From an uncultured Bacilli bacterium (GTDB lineage Bacteria > Bacillota_I > Bacilli_A > RF39 > UBA660), in NCBI GenBank assembly GCA_910577505.1, contig CAJTLN010000002.1, positions 186,001 through 250,000 on the forward strand: a stretch of DNA of 64,000 bases, read 5' to 3'. Position numbers and translations under genes: made by a program. This document shows positions 42,464-52,055 of this stretch, one piece after another (positions within the stretch are counted from its first letter, which is position 1; each line of letters begins with the position of its first letter). Below the pieces are notes generated by a model. That model was not told the DNA's origin, did not search any database, and was given only the letters and a program-made list of their open reading frames with translations.

Positions 42464-43807
42464 ATGAAAACAATTAATGATATAAAAAAGTACGATACTT
42501 TTATTTATGATAACTATGAAATATTATATGATGAGAATAAAATAAGAATTAATTATTTTTTTGAAATAGTTGATTTAAAAAAATTTATTCATAGAATAGA
42601 AATCCCTTTTTGTAATAGTTCTATTGATAAAGAGTATGTTAATTGGCTGGCTTTCAATATTGGTTTGTTAGAATTAGTCAGTTATTGGAAAGCCACTATT
42701 GCTCCTAATTTAATTATTAATTGTGGTCGAATTGATGATGTCCAAAAAGATTTTTTTAAGAAAATATATTTTCATGGATTAGGAGAGTTTTTTTATCTTA
42801 ATTCTTTAGATCCTGATTATGATAATTTTATTAATATTAAGTGTAATGGAGTGGATACTAAACATATAATTGATTATAGTGGAAATGGTAGTTTGATAGC
42901 TATTGGTGGTGGAAAAGATTCTTGTGTTTCTTTAAGCTTATATAATAAAGAAAACTCTAGTTGTTTTATAATTAATCCTAAAGAAGTAACTTTAAAGTGT
43001 GCTTATACAGCGGGATATGAGGATAAGAATATTGTTGAAGTGAAAAGGGTTTTGGATAAAGGAATAATTGAACTTAATAATGAAGGTTTTTTAAATGGGC
43101 ATACTCCTTTTTCTGCAATGGTAGCTTTTGTTTCTTATTTAACAGCATATTTAAATGGTAAAAAGTTTATTGTTCTTTCTAATGAAAGTAGTGCTAATGA
43201 AGCAAATGTGGCTGGAACAAAGATAAATCATCAATATTCTAAATCATATGAATTTGAAAAAGATTTTCAAACCTATGCAAAAGAGTACTTGGGTAGGGAA
43301 ATAAAATATTATTCTTTTTTAAGACCACTTACAGAATATCAAATAGGGATGTTATTTTCAAAATATAAAAAGTTTCATGGCATTTTTAAAAGTTGTAATG
43401 TAGGAAGTAAAAACGAGAATTGGAATTGGTGTTGCCATTGTGCTAAATGTATGTTTGTTTATTCTTTACTTTCTCCGCATTTGTATAAAGAAGAATTAAT
43501 TCGAATTTTTGGAGAAGATATGTTTGAAAATGAACAAATGCTTCAAACTTTTGAAGAACTATTGGGAAAAAAGAATGTAAAGCCATTTGATTGCGTAGGT
43601 ACTTTTGAAGAAGTTAATTATGCTATTACTAAAACTATAAAAAACATGGAAAAAAAAGAATTACCTTTATTATTAGACTATTATAAAAAGAACTATTATG
43701 ATGAAGACATTTTAAAGAAAGATTTAGAACATAGTTACAATGAAAATAATAGTTTAGATGTTCAAGATGAGATACTTATAAAGGAAGCGATTAATTATGA
43801 TAGATAA
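42464..43807 (+). CDS. murL: MurL-type muropeptide precursor epimerase
   Basis: Expected to epimerise the terminal L-Glu of UDP-MurNAc-L-Ala-L-Glu to D-Glu in an ATP-dependent reaction in the cytoplasm. The 447-residue protein has the PP-loop-like motif GGGKDS at residues 148-153, an SNESSANEAN segment, a Cys pair in CCHCAKC and FDCVGTFEEV near the C-terminus, as in MurL of Xanthomonas. The next gene is a MurD-family ligase overlapping by 11 bases, which is the known MurD2-MurL pairing and supports both calls. The start has GGAGG. Confidence 0.85.
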   Translation: MKTINDIKKYDTFIYDNYEILYDENKIRINYFFEIVDLKKFIHRIEIPFCNSSIDKEYVNWLAFNIGLLELVSYWKATIAPNLIINCGRIDDVQKDFFKKIYFHGLGEFFYLNSLDPDYDNFINIKCNGVDTKHIIDYSGNGSLIAIGGGKDSCVSLSLYNKENSSCFIINPKEVTLKCAYTAGYEDKNIVEVKRVLDKGIIELNNEGFLNGHTPFSAMVAFVSYLTAYLNGKKFIVLSNESSANEANVAGTKINHQYSKSYEFEKDFQTYAKEYLGREIKYYSFLRPLTEYQIGMLFSKYKKFHGIFKSCNVGSKNENWNWCCHCAKCMFVYSLLSPHLYKEELIRIFGEDMFENEQMLQTFEELLGKKNVKPFDCVGTFEEVNYAITKTIKNMEKKELPLLLDYYKKNYYDEDILKKDLEHSYNENNSLDVQDEILIKEAINYDR

Positions 43808-45131
43808 AATAGTAGAACTATTAAACAATAAAAATCTTGCAATACTAGGTTTTGGAAGAGAAGGAAAAGCTACATATAATTTTATTCGTAGTCATGTTGG
43901 GAACCAAGAGATTACTATTATAGATAAAAATGATGTTAGTGATGATGAATTATTAGTTAACGATACTAATGTTAAAGTGATTAGTGGGGAAGATTATTTA
44001 AATAACTTAGAAATATATGACTTGGTTATAAAAACACCAGGTATTTCATTAAAAGATATTGATTCTAATAAAGTTAATATTACTTCAGAGATGGAATTAT
44101 TACTTGAAGTTAATAAAGAAAGAATTATTGGAGTTACTGGGACAAAAGGAAAAAGTACAACTTCTTCTTTAATTGCTAATATTTTAAAGGAGAATGGTGT
44201 TAAAACAATTTTTGCTGGCAATATTGGAATTCCTGTATTTTTAATGTTAGATGATGCAGAAGATGATACAATGTTTGTTTTAGAAATGTCTTCACATCAA
44301 TTGGAATTTTTAAAGTTTTCACCTCATATAGGAGTTGTGTTGAATCTTTTTGAAGATCATTTAGACCATGCTGGAAGTGTAGAACATTATCATAATATAA
44401 AAATGAATATGTTTAGATACCAAGATGAATCAGATTATATGATATATTGTCAGGATAATGATAATCTTAGAAAAAAAGTGGAAAATAGTAATTTTGTTGG
44501 CCAAAAATGTATTATTGATATAAATGGTTGTAATGCATTAACTTATTTATTAGATGATTATGTATATTATGATAAGAAAGCAGCTTTTAAAAAAGATATA
44601 AAAAGAAAACTTTTAGGATTATATAATTTAAAAAATATAATGGTTGCTTATACTGTTAGTAAAATATTGGGTTTGAATGATGAAAAAACTTTAAAAGCTA
44701 TTTCTGAATTTGAACCATTAAAGTATAGATTGGAGCTTGTTGGAGAAGTAAACAATGTAAAATATTATGTGGATACTTTGGCGACAATACCAGCAGCAAC
44801 AAGAGAATCAATAGAAGCTTTAAAAAATGTTAATACTTTAATATTTGGGGGAATGGATAGAGGGATTTCTTACGAAGGATTTGCTGAATATTTGGAAAGC
44901 ACTGATATAGAACATTTTATATGTATGCCAACTACTGGAACTAAAATAGGAAAAGAAATCTCTGAAGAGAGAACATATTTTGTGGAAACTTTAGAAGAGG
45001 CCGTTGACTTGGCCAAAAAAATAACTAGAGAAGGTACAATATGTTTACTTTCTCCTGCTGCAGCAAGTTATGAACATTTTAAAAATTATGCTGATAAGGG
45101 AGATAAATTTAAAGAATATGTTTTAAAATAA
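43797..45131 (+). CDS. murD2: UDP-MurNAc-L-Ala--glutamate ligase (MurD2 type)
   Basis: Mur ligase that adds glutamate to UDP-MurNAc-L-Ala. The 444-residue protein has an N-terminal Rossmann domain (LGFGREGK), the ATP loop GTKGKSTT (residues 115-122), the central EMSSHQLEF segment, LFEDHLDH and a C-terminal domain with GGMDRG. Pairing with murL suggests the substrate is L-Glu rather than D-Glu, as in Xanthomonas MurD2. The ribosome site AAGGAAG lies inside murL. Confidence 0.85.
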   Translation: MIDKIVELLNNKNLAILGFGREGKATYNFIRSHVGNQEITIIDKNDVSDDELLVNDTNVKVISGEDYLNNLEIYDLVIKTPGISLKDIDSNKVNITSEMELLLEVNKERIIGVTGTKGKSTTSSLIANILKENGVKTIFAGNIGIPVFLMLDDAEDDTMFVLEMSSHQLEFLKFSPHIGVVLNLFEDHLDHAGSVEHYHNIKMNMFRYQDESDYMIYCQDNDNLRKKVENSNFVGQKCIIDINGCNALTYLLDDYVYYDKKAAFKKDIKRKLLGLYNLKNIMVAYTVSKILGLNDEKTLKAISEFEPLKYRLELVGEVNNVKYYVDTLATIPAATRESIEALKNVNTLIFGGMDRGISYEGFAEYLESTDIEHFICMPTTGTKIGKEISEERTYFVETLEEAVDLAKKITREGTICLLSPAAASYEHFKNYADKGDKFKEYVLK

Positions 45132-45160
45132 AAAGTCTAAAATTATTTTAGGCTTTTTTT
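45131..45160 (+). terminator. Terminator after murD2
   Basis: AAAAGTCTAAAAT (45131-45143) pairs with ATTTTAGGCTTTT (45145-45157) with one G-U pair, followed by T. The loop is very tight, so the innermost pairs are likely open. Confidence 0.75.
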
Positions 45161-45172
45161 ATAAATAGTAGT

Positions 45173-45200
45173 TTGAATATTTAAAAAAATATTGTATAAT
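45173..45200 (+). promoter_or_regulatory. Promoter
   Basis: TTGAAT (45173-45178), 16 bases, TATAAT (45195-45200), with TG abutting the -10. Confidence 0.6.
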
Positions 45201-45225
45201 TATAAAAGAATAGGTGGTTAGTGTG

Positions 45226-46044
45226 ATGAATGATAATATTATACCAAGTCTAAAATTGATTTATAAACCACTCATAATGTATTATGGTGAATGGGAATTA
45301 GCATTAGGATTAGATAAGATAAGTTTAGAAAAGAATGGTAAAAATTTATTTAACGAGTTTTTAGAGAGATATTATTATATGCCTTTAAAAGTTATAATAA
45401 AAGATGACTCATTAATAAAAAGTTTTAAATTTTCAATATGTTCTAAATTAGGAGAAAGTGGTAGAACTCTATATTTTTCAAAAAGAGCTTTTTTACGTAA
45501 TTTAATATCTAACGCAGATGAAATAGTTGATTCTAGCGGTGAAGATGTGTATAAAGACATTAAGAGAGCTATAAGAATTAGAAAAGATATTTATAGAGAT
45601 GTTGAAAAGGCTGGGGAAGATTCTCCTTATTACGCGTCAGTAAAAGAAGAATATTCTGCTTCTGGATTATCTATTACTTTTGAGGAATTTGTTTTATTAT
45701 GCAAGAAGAAATTTACTAGATTATTAACTGGATATAATGCTGTTTTAGATTTGTTTGATAAATCGATAAATGTTGATAAATTTATAAAATGTTTTGATTC
45801 TCACCAACTATACTTATTTACGATGTATTCAATATTAAAAAATAGTAAAGAATATTATGAAAATAGTGGTAAATCAGATTATAATATGACTGCTTTGGAT
45901 ACGTATCGTAATCTTGTAAATGAAATAAGAAAAGAAGATAGTTTTTATAATACACATATTTTGATAGAAGAAGATAGGGTATATACTATTGATGATTTAT
46001 TTAAGGATTATGATGAATTGTTAGATAAAATTAATGAAAAATAG
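45226..46044 (+). CDS. Hypothetical protein
   Basis: A 272-residue soluble helical protein. There is no signal peptide, membrane helix or known motif. The ATG at 45226 follows AGGTGG by eight bases; an upstream GTG overlaps that site. It is monocistronic between a promoter and a terminator. Function unknown. Confidence 0.65.
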   Translation: MNDNIIPSLKLIYKPLIMYYGEWELALGLDKISLEKNGKNLFNEFLERYYYMPLKVIIKDDSLIKSFKFSICSKLGESGRTLYFSKRAFLRNLISNADEIVDSSGEDVYKDIKRAIRIRKDIYRDVEKAGEDSPYYASVKEEYSASGLSITFEEFVLLCKKKFTRLLTGYNAVLDLFDKSINVDKFIKCFDSHQLYLFTMYSILKNSKEYYENSGKSDYNMTALDTYRNLVNEIRKEDSFYNTHILIEEDRVYTIDDLFKDYDELLDKINEK

Positions 46045-46065
46045 ATATTTATATCTATTTTTTTT
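46039..46065 (+). terminator. Terminator
   Basis: AAATAGATAT (46039-46048) pairs with ATATCTATTT (46051-46060), followed by T. The loop is very tight, so the innermost pairs are likely open. Confidence 0.75.
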
Positions 46066-46071
46066 CTTTTG

Positions 46072-46080
46072 TGATAAAAT
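46072..46080 (+). promoter_or_regulatory. Extended -10 promoter
   Basis: TGA-TAAAAT, 26 bases ahead of the start at 46106. Confidence 0.5.
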
Positions 46081-46105
46081 TTTAATATGAAGTAGAGTGA
46101 TGATT

Positions 46106-47869
46106 ATGCGTGAACAAAAATATGCTAATGTTCTAGAAGAATATGAAGAAAAAATGGAAAAAGAAGAAAAACTTTCAATGACTAGAGAATTAAAGTATCG
46201 TGAGCTTCAAGAAGAAATAAAAAAAGAAGAGATAAAAGAGATAAAAAAAGAGAACAGCAGTAAAAAAATAAAAGAAAGTAAAAATGAAAATGTAGAATTA
46301 AATGAAGAAGTAAGTAATAAAAAGACTCTTAAAACAAAAAGTAATAGTGAAGATAATGGTACTAATAAAACACAAGAATTAAAAGAAATTTCAGAAAATG
46401 ATGATGATATTTATTTAACAACTTCTTTTAAGCCGCCTAAGTTATCTTTTAGATTAAAAAAAGGAGTAAAAAAAATATTATATTTTTTAATATTTTGTTC
46501 TTTTGTTTTAATGTTATTGTTCTTTGTTGGATTACCAGCTTATAGAAAATTTATGGATAGTAAACCGAAGATGATATTTAATGGGACTATAGATTTTGTT
46601 AGTAATAAAATTGTTAATGTTGTAGAAAAAACTTATTCTAATAGTGGAGATTTATCAAGTGACATATTATTTAATTTTGATTCTAATATTACTAATCTTG
46701 ATTCTATAACTAATAATAAGTATGGTGTTGAATTTAATATAGATTCAACTGGTAAGAATCATCAGACAAGTATTTATACATTAGATAATGATCAAAAATA
46801 CGGAATTAATTATTTATATAATAATAACGTTAATTATATTAATTATTCTACGTCAGATAAGTATATGAAATTAAAAAATAGTAATGATGAATACTATGGA
46901 TATTTAAATGAATATTTTGATTATTTAAGTAAAATAGGTAAAGATGATTTAGTTTATTTTATAGAGACAGAAGGGGAAATATTTAAAGATATTATAGAAA
47001 ATAATTTAATAAAGACAGAGAAGGATGAACTTAATATTGGTGGTAAAACATTAAAAGTTACTAAAAATTCTTTCGAGTTAGATGAGAAAAATTATGAAAG
47101 ATTATATAAAAAGCGTAATGATTTTGTTTTAAGAGATAAAGTTTTATTAAAAGTTGAATCTGCTTTAGCACATATGAGTGTAGAAGATTATAGTAAACTT
47201 TTAAAAAAAGGACTTAGTAATTATAATAAGCTTAAAATAAATATTTATACGATAAATGGAACTAAAGTAGTAGGGTTTGATATAGAAAAAGATGGATTTA
47301 CAAATATTTATTATTATGCTTATGATGACAATTTTATGTTTCATATAAATTTAGCGAGTAAAATAGTTATTGGAAAAGATAGTAATAGTACACAAAAAGT
47401 AATTGATTTAGTTGGTAAAAAAGAAAATAATGATACAAATGTTACTTTAAAATATAATACTAAAGATATTGCTAAATTAAAAATAGAAGAATTTAGTAAT
47501 GAAAGAATTTCTTTTGATTATGAAGCAGAAATAAAGAAAAATAAATATTTAGGCGATAGTGTATTTGCAATAAATAAAGATCAAAAAGAAGTTTATGTAT
47601 CATTTAATGTAAAAAGTGATGAGAAATTTATTAATTTAAATGTGAATTTTACAGAAAGTAATGCAGATAAAAAGTTTAATATTAATAGTATTAATATATT
47701 TAATTATACAGATAAATTATATAATGATGAAAGAATAAAGTTTGTTGGGAATTTATCAAGCGAGGATTTAAAAGTGGGATTTAGTTACTGGGATAATTTA
47801 TTATCTAATCCAAAATATTTGAAAAGTGAGTTTAAAAATATTGTGTTTGAAAAAATGACTCAAAATTAA
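46106..47869 (+). CDS. Hypothetical membrane-anchored protein
   Basis: A 587-residue type II membrane protein. The first 110 residues are charged (Lys/Glu-rich, likely coiled coil), followed by one membrane helix (about 125-148) and an external domain of about 440 residues that looks beta-rich. Three in-frame starts lie close together; ATG at 46106 is preferred because GAGTGAT precedes it. No proper terminator follows, only a weak inverted repeat. The ABC transporter genes come next under their own promoter. Function unknown. Confidence 0.65.
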   Translation: MREQKYANVLEEYEEKMEKEEKLSMTRELKYRELQEEIKKEEIKEIKKENSSKKIKESKNENVELNEEVSNKKTLKTKSNSEDNGTNKTQELKEISENDDDIYLTTSFKPPKLSFRLKKGVKKILYFLIFCSFVLMLLFFVGLPAYRKFMDSKPKMIFNGTIDFVSNKIVNVVEKTYSNSGDLSSDILFNFDSNITNLDSITNNKYGVEFNIDSTGKNHQTSIYTLDNDQKYGINYLYNNNVNYINYSTSDKYMKLKNSNDEYYGYLNEYFDYLSKIGKDDLVYFIETEGEIFKDIIENNLIKTEKDELNIGGKTLKVTKNSFELDEKNYERLYKKRNDFVLRDKVLLKVESALAHMSVEDYSKLLKKGLSNYNKLKINIYTINGTKVVGFDIEKDGFTNIYYYAYDDNFMFHINLASKIVIGKDSNSTQKVIDLVGKKENNDTNVTLKYNTKDIAKLKIEEFSNERISFDYEAEIKKNKYLGDSVFAINKDQKEVYVSFNVKSDEKFINLNVNFTESNADKKFNINSINIFNYTDKLYNDERIKFVGNLSSEDLKVGFSYWDNLLSNPKYLKSEFKNIVFEKMTQN

Positions 47870-47887
47870 TAATTTTCTTGAAAAAAG

Positions 47888-47913
47888 AAGGATATAGAGA
47901 ATTTATCTATAAT
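47888..47913 (+). promoter_or_regulatory. ABC transporter promoter, P2-like
   Basis: AAGGATAT (47888-47895), 12 bases, TATAAT (47908-47913), continuing AATATAAGTAGAGGG. The layout matches the dnaG P2 element base for base over most of its length. Confidence 0.5.
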
Positions 47914-47935
47914 AATATAAGTAGAGGGAGAATTT

Positions 47936-48841
47936 ATGGAAATAGTTTTAGAAGTTAAAAATCTTAATAAGTCTTTTGGGTCTAAGCGTATATTAAAAGA
48001 TGTTTCTTTTAATATTAAGCAAGGCGAGATATTAGGATTTATTGGTCCAAATGGGGCTGGTAAAACAACAACAATAAAGTTGTTGTTAGGATTACAATCT
48101 ATTGATAGTGGCGAAGTTCGTATTAATGGATATGATGTAAAGAAAGAATTCTGTGAAGCAATAGGGAATGTTGGAGCTATAGTAGAAAGTCCAGATTTAT
48201 ATATGTACTTAACAGGTAGAAAAAATTTGGAGTTAATAGCTAATATGTATAAGTTTGTAACTAAAGAAAGAATCGACGAGGTTATTAAAGTTGTAGGATT
48301 AGAAAATAGAATTGATGATAAAGTTTCTAAATATAGTCTTGGAATGAGGCAAAGACTTGGAATTGCAGCAGCAATTATTCATAAGCCAAATGTATTAATT
48401 TTGGATGAACCTACTAATGGTTTAGATCCTGAAGGAATTAAAGAGTTAAGAGACTTATTGAAAAGTTTGGCAAAAAAAGAGAAAATGGGAATCTTGATTT
48501 CTAGTCATAACTTGGCGGAATTAGAAAGCTTTGTAAGTGATGTGTGCTTGATCCAAAATGGGAGTGTTATTTCAACTTCTTCAATTAAAGATTTGAAACA
48601 TAGTGAAAAAGCTTTATATGTTTTCAAGTTAGATAAAACAGATAATTTAGAAACTGTTTTAAAGACTAAATTTGAAGTTGTTGATGAACAATACATAAAG
48701 ATGAGTTTGGAAGAAAAGATGGTTCCAGAAGTTGTTGAAAAGTTAATAAAAAGTAAATATAAAATATATGAGGTTAGAGAAGAAGTTATATCGCTAGAAG
48801 AAGCTTTCTTGAAAAAGACAGGAGGTAATGTAATTGATTAG
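47936..48841 (+). CDS. ABC transporter ATP-binding protein
   Basis: ATPase subunit of an ABC-2 type exporter, 301 residues. Walker A GPNGAGKTT (37-45), signature YSLGMRQRLGIA, Walker B VLILDEPTNG and an H-loop SSHNL are all present, followed by a C-terminal extension typical of the BcrA/LanF group of bacitracin and lantibiotic exporters. The substrate is unknown. The start has GAGGGAG. It overlaps the permease gene by eight bases. Confidence 0.92.
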   Translation: MEIVLEVKNLNKSFGSKRILKDVSFNIKQGEILGFIGPNGAGKTTTIKLLLGLQSIDSGEVRINGYDVKKEFCEAIGNVGAIVESPDLYMYLTGRKNLELIANMYKFVTKERIDEVIKVVGLENRIDDKVSKYSLGMRQRLGIAAAIIHKPNVLILDEPTNGLDPEGIKELRDLLKSLAKKEKMGILISSHNLAELESFVSDVCLIQNGSVISTSSIKDLKHSEKALYVFKLDKTDNLETVLKTKFEVVDEQYIKMSLEEKMVPEVVEKLIKSKYKIYEVREEVISLEEAFLKKTGGNVID

Positions 48842-50261
48842 TCTAATAAAAAATGAACTTATAAAAATATTTCATAAAAAAGGACTTTATATATATGGAA
48901 TTATTATATTAGCAATATTTTCTTTGATGATTGTTTTTGATAAGTTTGTAAATATTAATGAAACTAGTTTAGATATGATTTATGAAACTAGAGAAAAGGG
49001 TTTAGAAAATTATGATTTGTCTAATAAAGATGAAGTTGAATGGTATGTTGATGAAAAGAATTTAATTGATACTTATAAGTTGAAAAAAGGTTATGACTCT
49101 AATTCTGCAGAATATTATTATATAGAAAATACTATATATGAAACAATTATGGCAATGAATAGAGCAAAGTACATAGAAAAAGATGAAGAACAATATGAAA
49201 TGTATAAAACTCAATATGATGAACAGGTAAAAAGGTTGGATAATTTTGATTGGAAAGTAGATGTTTTAAAAGAAAAAGAAGCATATGAATTAGAAATTGA
49301 AGAGCTTAATAATTCTAATGATAATAGTGAAACAGTAAGCGTAAGAATAAAAGAACTTAATTTTAAACTAGATGGAATTGAATATCGTCTTAAAAATGAT
49401 GTAGCTCCTTCATTTTCTAATGCTTCTATGTTGGTTGATAATTATGTAAGTAATGCTATACAATATGAATCTATTAATAAAGATGAATCAAAATTATTAA
49501 ATAATGAAGAATTAATGCAAAAGAGAATGGTAGAAAGAGCATATAATATAACTAAATATAAGATAGATAACAATATTGTTCCTGATGATGATATGACGAT
49601 GCAAGAAGATTTTTATTCGGAAATTGAATCTTCTACTATGTTTTATGTTATAGCTATGGTGATTATAGCGGGTGGAATATTTGCAGAGGAATTTAATAAA
49701 GGTACAATAAAACAATTGCTTGTAAGACCTTTTACAAGAGCCCAAATATATGTTAGTAAAGTTATTGCAGTATTTGTTGCTTTATTTATTTCGATATTAG
49801 TATTTTGTGTACTTGTATTTATATATGACTTTATTCAATATGGAGATATTTCTTCGTTCTTAAACCCTATAATTGATTATAGTTTTAAAACAGGGGAAAT
49901 TATAAAATACAATACTTTTTCTTATGTTTGTTTAAGATTAATTGCGATTTTACCACAACTTATTATATTGACTTTGGTATGTATATTTACTGGTATTGTT
50001 TCAACTAGTACAGTTGGAGCTGTTATATCTGTTTTTGGATTGCAATTTGTAAATGGTCTAGTATCTTCATTTGTTTCTGAAAAAATTACTTCTTTTCTTC
50101 CTATGAATTGCTGGGATTTTACTTCGTTTTTAACTTATGGAGTATCTAGTAATAAATATGGAACACTTGGATCATCATTATTTATCTGTGTTTTAACAAT
50201 GATAGCACTATATATTTTAGGACGTATGTTTTTTGGTAAAAAGGATATTAAGAATCAATAA
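48834..50261 (+). CDS. ABC-2 type transporter permease
   Basis: Membrane partner of the preceding ATPase, 475 residues. One membrane helix near residue 20 is followed by a 230-residue external loop (helical, charged) and then five helices in the last 220 residues, with the FAEEFNKGTIKQLLVRP cytoplasmic coupling segment common to ABC-2 permeases. The large external loop is longer than in simple LanE/BcrB proteins. A drug or peptide export role is plausible but unproven. Confidence 0.88.
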   Translation: MISLIKNELIKIFHKKGLYIYGIIILAIFSLMIVFDKFVNINETSLDMIYETREKGLENYDLSNKDEVEWYVDEKNLIDTYKLKKGYDSNSAEYYYIENTIYETIMAMNRAKYIEKDEEQYEMYKTQYDEQVKRLDNFDWKVDVLKEKEAYELEIEELNNSNDNSETVSVRIKELNFKLDGIEYRLKNDVAPSFSNASMLVDNYVSNAIQYESINKDESKLLNNEELMQKRMVERAYNITKYKIDNNIVPDDDMTMQEDFYSEIESSTMFYVIAMVIIAGGIFAEEFNKGTIKQLLVRPFTRAQIYVSKVIAVFVALFISILVFCVLVFIYDFIQYGDISSFLNPIIDYSFKTGEIIKYNTFSYVCLRLIAILPQLIILTLVCIFTGIVSTSTVGAVISVFGLQFVNGLVSSFVSEKITSFLPMNCWDFTSFLTYGVSSNKYGTLGSSLFICVLTMIALYILGRMFFGKKDIKNQ

Positions 50262-50286
50262 AAAGTGAAATATATTCACTTTTTTA
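50260..50286 (+). terminator. Terminator after ABC operon
   Basis: AAAAAGTGAA (50260-50269) pairs with TTCACTTTTT (50275-50284), followed by T. Confidence 0.8.
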
Positions 50287-50295
50287 TTTTTGTTA

Positions 50296-50304
50296 TGATA
50301 TAAT
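50296..50304 (+). promoter_or_regulatory. Extended -10 promoter
   Basis: TGA-TATAAT, 26 bases ahead of the GTG start at 50330. Confidence 0.6.
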
Positions 50305-50329
50305 TATTTAAGAATAGGTGGTTGTTATT

Positions 50330-51595
50330 GTGAGTAAGTTTTTTAATGTAGTATCAAATAAAAAAAATCAAAATAATAATGGTTATAACAATTATGATAA
50401 TATGAATTCATCTAATAATGGTAGAGTGCAAGGATATATAACGCCATCTAATTATAATAACCAACCAAATTATAATAATAATCAGTCAAGTTACAATAAT
50501 CAACCAAATTATAATAATCAGAATCAAAATGCTGATACATTTGTATATGGTTCGTATAATGCTAGTAATCAAAATAATTTTAATAATCGTCAAAATGGTA
50601 ATATTAATAATATAAATGGTAATATGAATAATAATTATGTTGGACCTCAGAATTATAATAACGGTAATCTTCAACCTAATAGTGGACAAAGGATGATAAG
50701 TCCTTCGATAAATAAGAGTAACGAACAAAAAGTTATGAAGCCTTCTTTTGGCGTAGAAAATAAGAATAAAGTTGAAGAAATGGAAGTTTTAGATACATTA
50801 ACAATTGAAGAAGAAAAGGAAAGTAAGAGTAGTCCATTAGATCCTTTAAATAATGCGAATAATCCTATTCCAGTAAATCCTGTTGCTGAACCAGAGGAAA
50901 TTTTTGAGGAAGAAGAATTACCTAAAGATGTAAAAGCAAATATATTTTCTGTAATAGGAATGATGTTTGGAATGATTTTTACTCCTGGTACTACGATTGT
51001 TAGTAATTCAAAAAAATATAGAAGTACTTTTAAGTCTTTTATGGTGACAGTTTGGATTACGGCTGTATCTTTAGTATTATGTATTGGAGTTAGGATACTA
51101 ATTGGTTCTTTTACTAAATCATATAATGCTGTTACAGGAGCTTCACATGTATACTTTAATTTTGCAAATATATTTAGTCTAGATAATTATATTCAATATT
51201 TAATTATAGCTTTTTTAATATCTTTTGTAGGGATTTTTGTTGTAGCTTTAACGTATTATGCTTCATCATTTTTAAATAGTAAGGGTGTACCACTTGGATC
51301 TTATTTAATGGTAAGTAATTTAGCAATGCTACCTCTTATCATAGGTGTTGTTGCTGTAGGTCCAGCAATAGGAATTATTTCAAGGTATCTATCTTTGTTA
51401 GCTGTAATATTTTGTTTTTTATATACTTTAATAGCTTTTCTGATAGGAATAAACGAAATATTGAAGTTTAAAAATATAAATAGAAAGATTTTATACAATG
51501 TTTTAAATTTATCTTGTATTATTTTAGTTGCAATTGTTATATATGTTTTATTGGTAAGAACTAATATATTAGTTGCTGTAGAATTAAATTTATAA
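50330..51595 (+). CDS. Yip1-like membrane protein with Asn/Tyr-rich N-terminus
   Basis: A 421-residue protein. Residues 1-130 are low-complexity with imperfect NYNNQPNYNN-type repeats, 130-200 are acidic, and 205-421 hold five membrane helices in a pattern like the Yip1/YIPF domain (VFSVIGMMFGMIFTPGTTI entry). The start is GTG at 50330, seven bases after AGGTGG; an earlier GTG lies within that site. The composition parallels the Gln/Asn-rich protein at 40.5 kb. Function unknown. Confidence 0.65.
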   Translation: MSKFFNVVSNKKNQNNNGYNNYDNMNSSNNGRVQGYITPSNYNNQPNYNNNQSSYNNQPNYNNQNQNADTFVYGSYNASNQNNFNNRQNGNINNINGNMNNNYVGPQNYNNGNLQPNSGQRMISPSINKSNEQKVMKPSFGVENKNKVEEMEVLDTLTIEEEKESKSSPLDPLNNANNPIPVNPVAEPEEIFEEEELPKDVKANIFSVIGMMFGMIFTPGTTIVSNSKKYRSTFKSFMVTVWITAVSLVLCIGVRILIGSFTKSYNAVTGASHVYFNFANIFSLDNYIQYLIIAFLISFVGIFVVALTYYASSFLNSKGVPLGSYLMVSNLAMLPLIIGVVAVGPAIGIISRYLSLLAVIFCFLYTLIAFLIGINEILKFKNINRKILYNVLNLSCIILVAIVIYVLLVRTNILVAVELNL

Positions 51596-51620
51596 AACTG
51601 ATTTATTAATCAGTTTTTAA
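51594..51620 (+). terminator. Terminator after Yip1-like gene
   Basis: AAAACTGATT (51594-51603) pairs with AATCAGTTTT (51608-51617), followed by T-rich sequence. Confidence 0.8.
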
Positions 51621-51645
51621 TTTTATCAAAATTTAGACAAAATAA

Positions 51646-51668
51646 AAAATCTCTTAATAAGAGATTTT
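51646..51668 (-). terminator. Terminator of tRNA-Ile/tRNA-Glu unit
   Basis: AAAATCTCTT and AAGAGATTTT form a hairpin just past tRNA-Glu; the minus strand continues into T-rich sequence. Confidence 0.75.
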
Positions 51669-51678
51669 ATTATTAAAT

Positions 51679-51754
51679 TGGTGACCCGTACGGGATTTGA
51701 ACCCATGAATGTATGCGTGAAAGGCATATGTGTTAACCGCTTCACCAACGGGCC
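51679..51754 (-). tRNA. tRNA-Glu (TTC)
   Basis: A 76-base cloverleaf on the minus strand: acceptor GGCCCGT/ACGGGTC, anticodon stem TATGC/GCATA with loop CTTTCAC (anticodon TTC), encoded CCA. It lies ten bases after tRNA-Ile in the same unit. Confidence 0.93.
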
Positions 51755-51764
51755 ATAAACTAAA

Positions 51765-51841
<77 letters not shown>

Positions 51842-51935
51842 ATTTGCTTTAAGCCTTTTTTATTTTAACTTACTTTTGTCATTTTTGCAAGCTTTTTTTA
51901 AAACTTTTTTAAGCTTTTTTCTTGCTGACTAGTTA

Positions 51936-51964
51936 AGTATACCAAGTGCAAATAAAAAAAGCAA
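51936..51964 (-). promoter_or_regulatory. Promoter of tRNA-Ile/tRNA-Glu
   Basis: On the minus strand TTGCTT, a 17-base spacer and TATACT with a TGG extension. The leader to tRNA-Ile is about 90 bases and A/T-rich. The rest of 51842-52055 holds only this promoter and the facing one at 52027. Confidence 0.65.
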
Positions 51965-52026
51965 CAAAAAATTAATAAAAAATTAAAAAAATATAAATTT
52001 ATTATGTTTGTATGTATAAAATAATA

Positions 52027-52035
52027 TGTTATACT
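52027..52035 (+). promoter_or_regulatory. Extended -10 promoter for M15 peptidase
   Basis: TGT-TATACT, 21 bases ahead of the start codon. Confidence 0.55.
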
Positions 52036-52055
52036 CGAAATATGGGTGAATAATA

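Noticed and set aside
50340..50700. Low-complexity AAT-rich tract, possible simple repeat or replication-associated DNA.
   Set aside because: It is codons for Asn/Tyr/Gln repeats inside an open frame with a proper start and downstream membrane domain.
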